From: Halichoerus grypus
Taxonomy: Eukaryota; Chordata; Mammalia; Carnivora; Phocidae
Reading direction: 5' to 3'
Length of the DNA stretch: 64,000 bases
Assembly: GCF_964656455.1 (NCBI RefSeq)
Contig: NC_135712.1
Span: 68,639,239-68,703,238 of the forward strand
The notes under the pieces were generated by a model. That model saw only the letters and a list, made by a program, of their open reading frames with translations. It was not told where the DNA came from and ran no database searches. The position numbers and the translations under genes are program-made. Positions 29,164-40,001 of the stretch are shown here, piece by piece; within the stretch, counting starts at the first letter, position 1; the number at the start of each line of letters is the position of its first letter.

Positions 29164-29302
29164 TTTTTTTTTTTTTTTTTTTTAAGTAGGCCCCGCGTCC
29201 AGTGTGGAGCCCAGTGCAGGGCTTGACCTCACGACCCTGAGATCAAGACCTGAGCTGAGATTAAGAGTCAGATATTCAACCGACTGAGCCACCCAGGCAC
29301 CC
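29164..29302 (-). mobile_element. Short carnivoran SINE of the second subtype
   Basis: Inverted copy: T-run, then GTAGGCCCCGCGTCCAGTGT, ending ACTGAGCCACCCAGGCACCC. Duplication CTGTTTGAAAGC at 29152-29163 and CTGTTTGATAGC at 29303-29314. Confidence 0.9.
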
Positions 29303-29841
29303 CTGTTTGATAGCATTTTTAACCATAGTAGAATGTCTTTCAGAAGTGGAGTCAGTCCTTTCAAATCCTGCCACTGCTTTATCAACTAAGTTTAGGTAGT
29401 ATTCTGAATCATTTGTCGTCCTTTCAATAGTCTTAACGGCATTTTGACCAGGAGAAGATTCCATCTCAAGAAACCATTTTCTTGGGTCTTTGCTCATCCG
29501 TAAGAAGCAACTCCTCATCTGTTCAAGTTTTTTCATGAGATGGCAGCAATTCAGTCACATCTCCAGGCCTCATTTCTAATTCTAGTTCTCTTGCGGTTTC
29601 CCCCACATCTGCAGTTACTTCTTCCACTAAAGTCTTGAACCCCGCAAAGTCATCCATGAGGGCTAGAAGCAACTTCCAAACTCTTCCTGTTAATGCTGTT
29701 ATTTTGACCTCTTCCCATGAATCACATATGTTCTTAATGGCAGCTAGAATGGTGAATCCTTTCCAGAAGGTTTTCACTTTACTTTGCTCAGATCCATCAG
29801 AGGAATCACAGTCTATGGCAGCTATAGCTTTACGAGATGTT

Positions 29842-30276
29842 TTTTTTTTTTTTTTTCTTTTTAAAGATTTATGTATTGGGGCGCCTGGGTGGCTCAGTCA
29901 TTAAGCGTCTGCCTTTGGCTCAGGTCATGATCCCAGGGTCCTGGGATCGAGCCCCGCATCGGGCTCCCTGCTCAGTGGGAAGCCTGCTTCTCTCTCTCCC
30001 ACTCCCCCTGCTTGTGTTTCCTCTCTTGCTGTGTCTCTGTCAAATAAATAAATCTTAAAAAAAAAAAAAAGATTTATGTATTTATTTTAGAGAGAGAGAG
30101 CATGTGCATACCTGAGAGAGAGTGAGTGGGGGGAGCAACAGAGGGAGAGAATCTTCAAGCAGACTCCCTTCTGAGCGTGGAGCCTGGTGTGGGACCCAAT
30201 CTTAGGAGTCATGAGACCATGACCTGAGCTGACACCAAGAGTTGATGCTTAACTGACTGAGCCACCCAGGCACCCC
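29842..30276 (-). mobile_element. Carnivoran SINE split by an opposite SINE
   Basis: The outer inverted copy runs from a T-run at 29842 and resumes at 30068 with GATTTATGTATTTATTTTAG, ending GCCACCCAGGCACCCC. Outer flanks ACGAGATGT (29832-29840) and ATGAGATGT (30277-30285). Confidence 0.92.
29878..30067 (+). mobile_element. Young carnivoran SINE nested in an older SINE
   Basis: Near-consensus forward copy with poly-A tail, inserted into the A/T-rich end of the inverted SINE. Perfect 15-bp duplication AAAGATTTATGTATT at 29863-29877 and 30068-30082. Confidence 0.95.
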
Positions 30277-30826
30277 ATGAGATGTATTTCTTAATAAGGC
30301 TTGAAACTCGAAATTACCCCTTGATCTGTGGGCTGCAGAATGGATGTTGTATTAGCAGGCATGACAACATTAATCTCATTGTACATCTCCAACAAAACTC
30401 TTAGGAAGCAAGTACACTCTCAGGAAGCAGTAATATTTGGAAAGGAATCTTTCTTTCTGACCAGTAGGTCTCCACAGTGGACTTAAAATATTCAGTGAAC
30501 CATGTTGTAAACAAATATGCTGTCATCTAGGCTTTGTTGTTCCGTTTATGGAGCATAGGCAGAGTAGATTTAGCATAATTCTTAAGGACCCTAGAATTTT
30601 TGGAACGGTAAGTATTGGCTTCAGCTTAAAGTCACAAACTGCATCAGCACCCAACAAAAGAGGGTCAGTCTGTCCTTTGAAACTTTGAAGCCAGGTATTG
30701 ACTTCTCCTCTCTAGCTATGAAAGTCCTAGATGGCATCTTCTTTTAATAGAAGTCTGTTTAACCTACATGGAAAATCTGTTTAGTGTAGCCACTTCCATT
30801 AATTATCTGAGCTAAATCTTCCAGAC

Positions 30827-30841
30827 AGGGAGGGAGGGAGA

Positions 30842-30874
<33 letters not shown>

Positions 30875-31036
30875 CAAGCTTGGGGGAGGGGCTGAGGGAG
30901 AGGGAAAGAGAAACTCTAGCAGACTCCTCACTGAGTTCAGAGCTGGAGCGGGGCTTGATGTCAAGACCCTGAGATCATGACCTGAGCTGAAACCAAGAGT
31001 TGGGACATTCAACCAACTGTGCCACCCAGGCGCCCC
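30827..31036 (-). mobile_element. Carnivoran tRNA-derived SINE with GA microsatellite
   Basis: Inverted copy whose middle has grown into a GGGA/GA microsatellite (about 30827-30874), with no poly-T. Ends TGTGCCACCCAGGCGCCCC. It interrupts the Tigger1 transposase remains. Confidence 0.9.
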
Positions 31037-31879
31037 TACCTTACACTTTTATGTTATAGAGAGGGTTTCTTTCCTTAAACCTCATGAGCCAACCTCTGCT
31101 GGCTTCCAGCTTTTCTTGTGCAGCTTTCTCACCTCTATCAGCCTTCATAGAGTTAAAGAGAGTTAGGGCCTCGCTCTGGATTAGGCTTTGGGTTAAGGGA
31201 GTGTTGTGCCTAATTTGCTCTTCTATCCAGACCACTGAAACTTTCTCCATATCAGCAATAAGATGGTGTTGCTTATCATTCATGTGTTCAGTAGAGTAGC
31301 ACTTTTAATTTCCTTCAAGAACTTTTTCTTTGTATTCACAGCTTTGCTGTTTGGGGCAAGAAGACTAGTTTTCAGCCCATCTTGGCTTTCAACATGCCTT
31401 TCTCACTAAGCTTAATCATTGCTAGCTTTCGATTCAAAGTGAGAGACACGTGACTCTTCCTTTCCCTCGAACACTTAGAGCATTGTACGGTTAAGTGGCC
31501 TAATTTCAATATTGCTGTGTCTCAGGGAATAGGGAGGGACAAGAAGAGGGAGAGAGATGGCTGGTGGTGGAGCAGTCAGAACACATACATTTATCAAGTT
31601 CACCATCTTATATGGGCACGGTTTGTTGTGCCCCCAAACAATTACATTAGTAATATCAAAGATCTATGATTGCAGATGACTGTAAAAAATATAACAATAA
31701 CGAAAAAGTTTGAAATATCGTGAAAAGTACCAACATGTGATAGAGATACAAGGTGAGCAAAGGCTGTTGGAGAAATGGGGACAAGAGACTTACTGAATAC
31801 AAGGTTGCCACAAACCTTCACTTTGTAAAAAATGCAGTATCTGGAAAGTAAAGTGAAGTGCAGTAAAATGAGGTATGTC

Positions 31880-33770
31880 TACAGAAAACCCTAAAGAGTC
31901 CACCAAAAAACTTAAGTGAATTCAGTAGAGTTCTCAGGTTACAAAATTAACATACAGAAATTAGTTGTTTCTGTGCACTAATAATAAGCTATCACGGAGA
32001 GAAGAAAACCCATTTACGATTGCATCCAGAGGAATAAAATACCTAGGAATAAATGTAACCAAGGAAGTGAAAGACCTGTACTCTGAAAACTGTTAAGACC
32101 TTGATGAAAGAAATTGAAGATTATACAAATATATAGAAAAGTATTCTGTGCTCATGGATTGAAAGAATTACAAAATGTCCATACTGCCCAAAGCAGTCTA
32201 CAGATTCAGTACAATCTCCATTAAAATAACATTGACATTTTTTACAGAACTAAAACAATCCCAAAATTTGTATAGAACCACAAAAGACCTCAAATAGTCA
32301 AAGCAGTCTTGAGAAAGAGGAACAAAGCTGGAAGTATCGTGCTCCCTGATTTCAGACTATAATTACAAAGCTATAGTAACTGAAGTAATATGGTATTGGC
32401 ATGGAAACGGACACATAGATCAATGGAATGGAGAGACCAAAGATAAACACTCTTATATGGTCAGTTAATCTATGACAAAGGAGATAAGAATGTACAATGG
32501 AGAAAAGACAGTCTCTTTAATAAATGATATTGGGCAAACTGGACAGCTACACACAGAAGAATTAAACTGGACCACTTCTTATATCGTATGCAAAAATAAA
32601 TTCAAAATGTATTCAAACTTGAATGTGAGACCTGAAGTTGTAAACTCCTAGAAGAAAACCTAGGCAGCAAGCTCTTTTATATTAGTTTTAGCAATATTTT
32701 TTTTGGATCAGTCTTCATAGGCAAGGGCAACAAAAACTGAAATACTGGGATTGCATCCAACTAAAAAGTTTTTGCACAGCAAAGGAAACCATCAAATAAA
32801 GGAAAAGGCTCCCATAAAATGGGAGAAGGAATTTGCAAATAATACATCAAATAAGGATAAAAGGGTAATATCCAAAATATATAAAGAACTTATACATTTT
32901 ATTTAAAAAAAAAAACCCTTGATTTAAAAATGAGCAGAGGACTTGAATAGACATATTTCCAAAGGAGACGTGCAGATGGTCAACAGGTACATGAGAAGAC
33001 ACTCAACATCACTAATCATCAGAGAACAGGGATGTGAAGAAGAGGGAACCCTAGTCTACTAGTGTTGGGTAGGAAAGTAAATTGGTGCAGCCACTGTGGA
33101 AAACAGTACTGGTCTCTCAAAAAAAACTGTCATACCATCAGCAATTCCAGTTCTGGGTATTTTATCAGAAGAAAACAAAACCATCAATTTGAAGAGGATA
33201 TGCACCCATATGTTCATTGCAGCATTATATACAATATCCAGGATATGGAAGCAGCCCAAGTGTCCATTAATAGAAGAATGGAGAGAGATGCAGTATAGGT
33301 TACACAATGGCATGTTACTCAGCCATTTAAAAAAAAGGTGAAATCTTGTCATTTGTGACAACATGGATGAACTAGAGGGTATTATGCCAAGTAAAACAAG
33401 TCAAAGACCAATACCTTATGATTTCACTTATACTGGAATCTAAAAAAACCAAACCAAACAAAGCAGAAACAGACTCATAGGTACAGGAAACAAAAGTGTT
33501 GGTTACTAGTTGGGGGAGCAGTTGGGGAATGGGTGAAACAGGTGAAGGGGATTAAGAGATACAGACTTCTAGTTATAGAGTAAATAAGCCATGGGGGATG
33601 TAATGTACAGCATAGGGAATATAGTGAATATGGTAATAACTTTGTGTGCTGACAGCAATGAATTCTCTTAGAGATCAGTTCCTAATGTATAAAAATACCA
33701 AATCATTATGACATACACCTGAATAATAGGATATTGTATGTCAATTATACTTTGATTAAAAAACACAAAT
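31880..33770 (+). mobile_element. LINE-1 ORF2 end and 3' UTR, right of Tigger1
   Basis: ACAGAAAACCCTAAAGAGTC continues the L1 ORF2 broken off at 28490. It proceeds through TAGGAATAAATGTAACCAAG, the ORF2 end near 33400 and a 3' UTR with GATGTAATGTACAGCATAGG, ending about 33770. Frames are broken. It is in UMPS sense orientation. Confidence 0.8.
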
Positions 33771-34312
33771 TATTTAAGTTAAAACAAATGTGATAGAGTA
33801 AAGGAAGTAAAAAGTCAAAATTAAGGATTAGAGTTTGTATATAGTCTGAGCACTGGATAGGGTTGTGACAGAAGACTCATTTTGGTGTGGTCAGGTTAGA
33901 GGTTTGTGAGGAATTTTCCAACAGTGTCACAGTGATTCTGAGATGTATAATATAATCGTCTTTGATTGTGAGGCCAATTTTTATTGGTTTTTGGTTTTTT
34001 GTTTTTTGGTAATGAATCGTTCTTGGCAACATAGGAGATTTACTGGTTTTTGATACTGTTAGTGATAAATGCTCTAAAATTCAACACTGAAGAGCTGGTT
34101 AGCATCTTTTTCTGCCATGGGATCTCTGGCCTAAAGGAGTCCCTTCACCTGCTTTTAATCACTTGCTGTCCAGGAGGGGCATGGAGAACACATATGATAC
34201 ATATTTATTTAAAGCTGGTTAGATTCTTATTCAGAAAACTCATTTGATTGGTTTCTTGATTTTTATTTTATTTTTTGTATTGTGTTAAACAGTGACTTTT
34301 CTGTTTTTGCAG
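33771..34312. other. UMPS intron 5, distal unique part
   Basis: No gene or repeat recognised. Ends with the T-rich acceptor CTGTTTTTGCAG. Confidence 0.5.
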
Positions 34313-34482
34313 GGGATAATCTTGGCCAACAGTACAATAGCCCACAAGAAGTTATTGGCAAACGAGGGTCTGATATCATCATTGTAGGCCGGGGCATAAC
34401 ATCATCATCTAATCGTCTGGAAGCAGCGGAGTTGTACCGAAAAGCTGCTTGGGAAGCTTATTTGAGTAGACTTGGTATTTGA
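34313..34482 (+). CDS. UMPS: UMPS exon 6 (residues 425-480), C-terminus
   Basis: Completes Gly425 and reads [20 protein letters not shown], then [20 protein letters not shown], ending ...YLSRLGI and TGA at 34480-34482. Q430 and the GR of VGRG (G450, R451) are the conserved OMP phosphate and pyrimidine contacts of the decarboxylase. 170 nt, phase 1 at its start. The total reaches 480 residues. The human end is ...SRLGV; the last residue here is Ile, a conservative change. Confidence 0.97.
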
Positions 34483-34695
34483 GTGTCTCGATACATTTTT
34501 GTGAAGACCTTGAAAATACATGGTCTCCTGAGATGCAGTGGCTTGAAATAACAAGCAACACTTAATGGGTTGGATTCTTTCATGGGTTCTGTGTTGGAAT
34601 GACTTCTGGGTTTCTCACCGTCTTTAGGAAATACTGAATAATGAATAATCACTGCATTGTTACTATAATAAATTCATGTTCAAGCTTTTTTTTTC
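34483..34695 (+). other. UMPS: UMPS 3' UTR
   Basis: About 210 bases from the stop codon to just after the poly(A) signal, AT-rich and repeat-free. The cleavage position, near 34690, is inferred from the signal's usual spacing. Confidence 0.75.
34667..34672 (+). terminator. UMPS: UMPS poly(A) signal AATAAA
   Basis: Canonical AATAAA 185 bases after the UMPS stop, followed by a T-rich stretch (TTTTTTTTCATCAG) that fits the downstream element. Confidence 0.8.
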
Positions 34696-35780
34696 ATCAG
34701 ACTGATATTGATTAGGCAATCACAGTTCTGCGTGTGTTGGGGTCTTTCATATTTAAGCATTTCCCCCATCCCTAGATCAGACTTTTTTGATTTTGATTAA
34801 TTGCTGTAACACAAAAATTTTAAGACCTCAAAAGGCTCAAACCAGGACAGTATTTCATGTGTCCTTTATTCTGTGTCTTATGTGATGCCCAAATAATATT
34901 TAAATATTAGCTATTCTCCTTTCCTACTTAAAAGTGATAGTACAGGATCCAGAGGGAGGAGGAGGGGAAGAGGATAGTAGCTGTAAGCCTGGAGCCAGTG
35001 TCTGGTTTTCATCTCACCCAAGCGTGAGGCGCCCTCACTCACTTCCCCACCGAGGCAGCACCTGTGGACCTGGGCTGCACCCGTCACGCCTTCCTCTTGC
35101 CCGCCTCGGATTACAAGTAGACAGGCTGCTCTTTCATTTCCTTAAAAAGACAGCAGTTTCAAGCCCTCTAAGGTTCCATTTGAAGGTTTGCCCAGGATCC
35201 TGCCTAATTATCCCAACGGTCATGGACAGGGAAGTCTGCCTTCACTAGAAAGACAAAAGAAAGCCCAGCCACAGAGTTGACATTGTTATCAGCAGGTCTG
35301 GGTTTCTGCTGAGGGGAGGGCAGGGACATCCACCTTCCCAGGCCCCACCTTCATGCACGTACCCTAACCAGCGGAGCGGGCCTTCTCCTCTGCTCCCAAA
35401 TACACGATTTCTCCCACCAGTTGTTCTGAGTTTCTGGATGATCCCTCTTCTCCAGTACTGATAGAGATTTTCCCCAATTCTATATATTTCTTTTGTCTTT
35501 TCAGGAAGCATCTTGGAGGGAGGGGAATGGGGTGTGAGCTTAGGTGAGCATTTTGAAATGGCCCCTCCTCTGCCTGTTGACGATCTTGTTTGAGCAGGGC
35601 CATGTGGCAGTGGCAGTTGGAGGCTCTCCATCACGGCAGCCTGTGGCTAACAGGAGTCCCGGTCCCAATTCAACCTTAATCATGTTGATGGGAGTCATCC
35701 CTAGGAAAAGCCCCCAGGGACTGTCTGAATGTCTGAAAAAAGGCACTGGAGGGTGAAGATGGCAGCCTGGAGTCACCTTT
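34696..35780. other. Intergenic DNA after UMPS
   Basis: AT-rich, then GC-richer from about 34940. Several short overlapping open frames without recognisable protein features. No repeat family named. Confidence 0.45.
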
Positions 35781-35970
35781 TTTATTTTTTTTATTTTTTT
35801 TAAAGATTTTATTTATGTGACAGAGAGGGAACACAAGCAGGGGGAGAGGGAGAGGGAGAAGCAGGCCTCCTGCCAAGCAGGGAGCCCGATGTGGGGCTCG
35901 ATCCCAGGATCCTGGGATCATGACCTGAGCCGAAGGCAGACGCTTAACAACTGAGCCACCCAGGTGCCCC
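35781..35970 (-). mobile_element. Carnivoran tRNA-derived SINE
   Basis: Inverted copy from a T-rich start to GAGCCACCCAGGTGCCCC. Duplication CTGGAGTCACCTTT at 35767-35780 and CTGAAGTCACCTTT at 35971-35984. Confidence 0.94.
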
Positions 35971-35984
35971 CTGAAGTCACCTTT

Positions 35985-36559
35985 AATGTTATTTCCTCTC
36001 AGCTCCCATTCCTTCATCTCTACTGCACAAAATGGCTGGTGGGTTTGTTCAGGTAAAACCTGGAACACGACCACAGGCTCTGCCGGGATCTCTGAAGAAG
36101 AGGACAGGTGCCGGATATTGTCTCCATTAAGGTAGGTAGGAAGACGGAACAATAGTGAGGAGGCTCAGGACTTGTGGAGAAGTGGTGTGTGTGTCTATGT
36201 GCATGTGTGCGCATACACCAGAGGGTCAACTGGATTTTCCTTGCTTGGGAGGAACTGAGGTTTCTGACAGAGACTGTCCTAGTTACTGTAATGCTGGCCC
36301 TTAGAAGTTTTAGGCCTCCTACCAACCATAGGTTTGCTGCTCTAGGAGGGTCTGCCCCACCTCTCGAGGTGTACAGAGCCAAGGGTAGACAAAAGAAAGT
36401 GCCTGAGGAAATCCAGCAACCAGGGGAGGAAAGCAAAGAAAAGCACCCGTAACAGGTGCGAGCTCCAAGAGAGCAGGGATTCACTCTTCCGTTCACTGCA
36501 TAATTTTCTGTACCTGGAATGGGGCCCAGCAAAATGTTTCTGAGTCTTCGTGAGCACAG
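35985..36559. other. Intergenic DNA, no gene seen
   Basis: Contains a short TG-rich tract near 36183-36215; otherwise nothing recognised. Confidence 0.45.
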
Positions 36560-37080
36560 GGCTTCTGGTAAGAAATAGTTGCCACAGGAAACATCACACT
36601 TCAGAGACCAAAATAACAAAAACAAGACCCAAGTTTTGGGAGAACTTAAATAATTTTAGTTTTGAATTTGAAAGTGCGATGGGAAGTTTAAAGATGGTAT
36701 ATAATACTGAGAACTACATTCATGGGCTGGAAGATCAAGTGGAAGAAATCATAAAAATTCAGAACAGACACAAAGAAATGGAAATAGTAAGGGAGTAGAT
36801 GAGAGCCATAGAGGACAGATGCATGAATAAAAGAAGACATTCTGGGAGGAGAGGAAATCATTTTAGGAATAACTGACAATTTCTAGTTTGAAAAAAATAC
36901 TTGAGTTTACAGATTAAAAGAGCCCACTAAATTCTAGGCAGGAGCTAGGGACAAAGGCATAGGCTTAGGCATATCCTATAAAAATTATTGAACTTCAAGG
37001 ATAAAGATTTAACCAAAAAAATGAATCAGACTAGTAGCAGACTGTCATCTGTAACACCAGAAGTCTGGACACAGGTAGTG
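36560..37080 (+). mobile_element. HAL1-like LINE relic
   Basis: TTTTGAATTTGAAAGTGCGA, GGAAGATCAAGTGGAAGAAA and AGCAGACTGTCATCTGTAAC follow the order of the ORF1-only HAL1 family as I recall it. It is followed by ordinary L1 sequence. The family name needs a repeat search. Confidence 0.5.
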
Positions 37081-38288
37081 ACACACACCGCCCCTGAGAG
37101 GAGAGGGCAGTCATAACCATTAATCCTGAGAATGAGACAAAATGGTAAGAGACGGGAATATGTCCCAAATGAAAGAACAAGACAAAAATCATAGTAAAAG
37201 AGCTAAATGAAATGGAGATAAACAATATGCCTGATAAAGTAATGGTCCTAAAGATACTCACTGGACTTGAGAAGAGTATATGAACTCAGTACTTCAACAA
37301 AGAAATAGAACATATAAAAAAAGCTGAAGAATTCAATAACTGAAACTAAAAATACCCTAAAGTGAATCAACAGCAGATTAGAAGACGCAGAAAAATAGGT
37401 CAGGGATCTGGAAAACAGGAAAGCAACTAAGCTGAATAGCAAAAATAAAAAGGTAATAAAAAAATGAGAATAGGTTAAGGGAACTCAGTGACACCATCAA
37501 GTGTAATAACATTCACATTATAGGGATCCTAGAAGGAGAAGAGAGAGACAAGAGGGCAGAAAATTTGAAGAAATAATAACTGAAAACTTGTCTAATCTGG
37601 GAAAGGAAACAGACATCTAGATCAAGGAAGCACAGAAATTAACCCAAGGAGGTCCACCCCAAGACACATAATAATTAAAATGGCAAAAAATAGTGATAGA
37701 GATTTTTTAAAGCAACAAGATAAAATGGTTACATACAAGGGAAACCCCATAAGGCCATCAGTTGATTTTTTAACAGAAACTTTGCAGGCCAGAAGGAAGT
37801 GGGATGATACATTCAAAGTATTGAAAGGAAAAAACCCAATAACCAATACTCTACACCCAGGAGAGGTAAAGATTTTCCCAAACTAACAAAAGCTAAAGGC
37901 ATTCATCACCACTAAGCCAGTCTTAAAAGAAACATTAAAGGAGATTCTTTAAGTGGAAAGAAAAGGCCGTAACTAGAGGAAAATCATGAAAGAAAAAATT
38001 TCACAGGTAAAAGCAAGCTTATAGTAAAGGTAGATTAATCACTTATAAAGCCAGTGTGGAGGTTAAAACATCAAAGTAGTAAAATCATTTATACCCACAA
38101 AAACTAGTCAAGAGATACACAAAATAAAATGTAAAAGGTGACATACATAGAACATGGAGGGGGGAGTAGAAGTTTGGTGCTTTTTGAATGTGTTAGAACT
38201 TAAGTGACCATCAACTTAACACAGACTGCTATTTGCATAAGATGTTGTATGTGAACCCAATGGAAACCACAAATCAAAAACCTGTAAT

Positions 38289-38418
38289 TGGGTGCGTGGG
38301 TGGCTCACTTGGTTAAGCGTCCAACTCTTGGTCTTAGCCCAGGTCTTGATTTTGGGGTCGTGAGTTCAAGCCCCACATTGGGCTCCACACTGAGTGTGGA
38401 GCCTACTTAAACAAAACA
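38289..38418 (+). mobile_element. Short carnivoran SINE of the second subtype inside L1
   Basis: Forward copy: GGGTGCGTGGGTGGCTCAC head, B-box-like GAGTTCAAGCCCC, end GGAGCCTACTTAAACAAAA. Flanks CCTGTAAT on both sides (38281 and about 38420). Confidence 0.85.
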
Positions 38419-39838
38419 CCCTGTAATAGACACACTAAAAATAAAGAGAAAGCAAAACACTAACATAAGCCATCAACCTCAAGGGAAGAGAGCAGAGATA
38501 AAGAAAGGAACAGAGAAGAGCTACAAAAACAACCTGAAGAGAACACAATTAACAAAACAGCAAAAAGTACATACCTATCAATAATTACTTTAAATGTAAA
38601 TGGACTAAATGCTCCAGTCAAAAGACAAAGAATGACTGAATGGATTAAAAAATAATAGTAAGACAATAAGACCCATCTACATGCTGCCTACAAGAGACTT
38701 ACTTCAGACCTAAAGACACATACAGACCGAAAGTGAAGAGATGGAAAAAACATAAGCAGAGAGCCAGGGTAGCAGTACTTAGATCAGACAAAATAGACTT
38801 TAAAACAGACTGTAATAAGAGACAAAGAAGGGCATTATATAATGATAAAGGGATCAATCTAACAAGAGGACATAACAATTATAAATATCTATGCATCCAA
38901 CCTAGAAGCACCTAAATACTTGAAGCAAACAATGAACAAACATAAGGTAGAAACTGATAATAGTATAGTAATAATAGGGGACTTTAACACCCCACTTACA
39001 TCATGGATACATCATCCAGACAGAAAATCAGCAAGGCAACAACGTCTTTGAACAACCCATTAGACTAGATGGACCTAAATATATAAAGAACATTCTATCC
39101 AAAAAAAGCAGAGTATGCATTCTTTTCAAGTGTACATGGGACATTCTCCAGGATAGATCACATGTTAGGCCATAAAACAAGTCTCAATAAATTTAAGGTT
39201 TAGGTCATACCAAGCATCTTCTCTAACCACAACAGTATGAAACTAGAAATCAATTACAAGAAAAATCTGGAAAAAACACATGGAGGGTAAACAACATGCT
39301 ACTAAACAATGCATATGTCAAAGAAGAAATCAAAAAGGATATAAAAAATACATGGAGACAAAACACAGTAATCCAAAATCTTTGGGACACAGCAAAAGCA
39401 GTTCTAAGAGGAGTTTATAGTGATATAGGCCTATCTCAAGAAACAAGAAAAATCTCAAACAACCTAACCTTATACGTAAAAGAACAAGAAAAATAATAAC
39501 AAAGCCCACAGCTAGTAGAAAAGGAAGGAAACAATAAAGATTAGAGCAAAAATAAATAGAGACCAAACAAAACAAAATAATGAAATCAAGGGCTGATTCT
39601 TCGAAAAGATAAGCAAAAATCAATAAACCTTCATCCAGACTCATCAAGGAAAAACAAGAGAGGACTCAATATCAGAAATGAAAGAGAAGAAATAACTGTG
39701 ACACCACAGAAATACAAAGGACTATAAGAGACTACAACAAAAAAATTATATGCCACAAATTGGACCACCTAGAAGAAATGGATAAAGTTCCTAGAAACAT
39801 ACAGCCTTCCAAAACTGAATCAGGAAGAAATAAATTTA

Positions 39839-40001
39839 TTTTTTAAAAAAGATTTTATTTATTTATTTGAGAGAGAGCGAGTGCGAGCAAGCATAGGCAG
39901 GGGGAGCAGCAGGAGAAGCAGACTCCCCACTGAACAGGGAACCCTGAGAGGGGCTCAATCCCAGGACCCTGAGATCATGACCTGAGCCACCCAGGTGCTC
40001 C
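39839..40001 (-). mobile_element. Carnivoran tRNA-derived SINE with internal deletion
   Basis: Inverted copy from AAAAAAGATTTTATTTATTT to GAGCCACCCAGGTGCTCC. About 25 bases usually found between GACCTGAGC and the head (the GAAGGCAGACGCTTAA block) are missing, a deletion between the two GAGCC repeats. Confidence 0.9.

Larger units (their letters stand above)
28491..31879 (-). mobile_element. Tigger1-like DNA transposon (pogo/mariner group), decayed
   Basis: An about 3.4-kb element, inverted, that follows Tigger1. The right end ...AAAATGAGGTATGTC is the inverted tip as known for the family, and the left end is related. It is flanked by TA at 28489-28490 and 31880-31881, the target these elements duplicate. 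Remains of the transposase are readable on the - strand. The CENP-B-like DNA-binding part is in the frame at 31283-31041 ([28 protein letters not shown]). C-terminal parts are at 29777-29523 and 29536-29276. Several stops and three SINE insertion sites break it, so no transposase is made. Confidence 0.85.
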
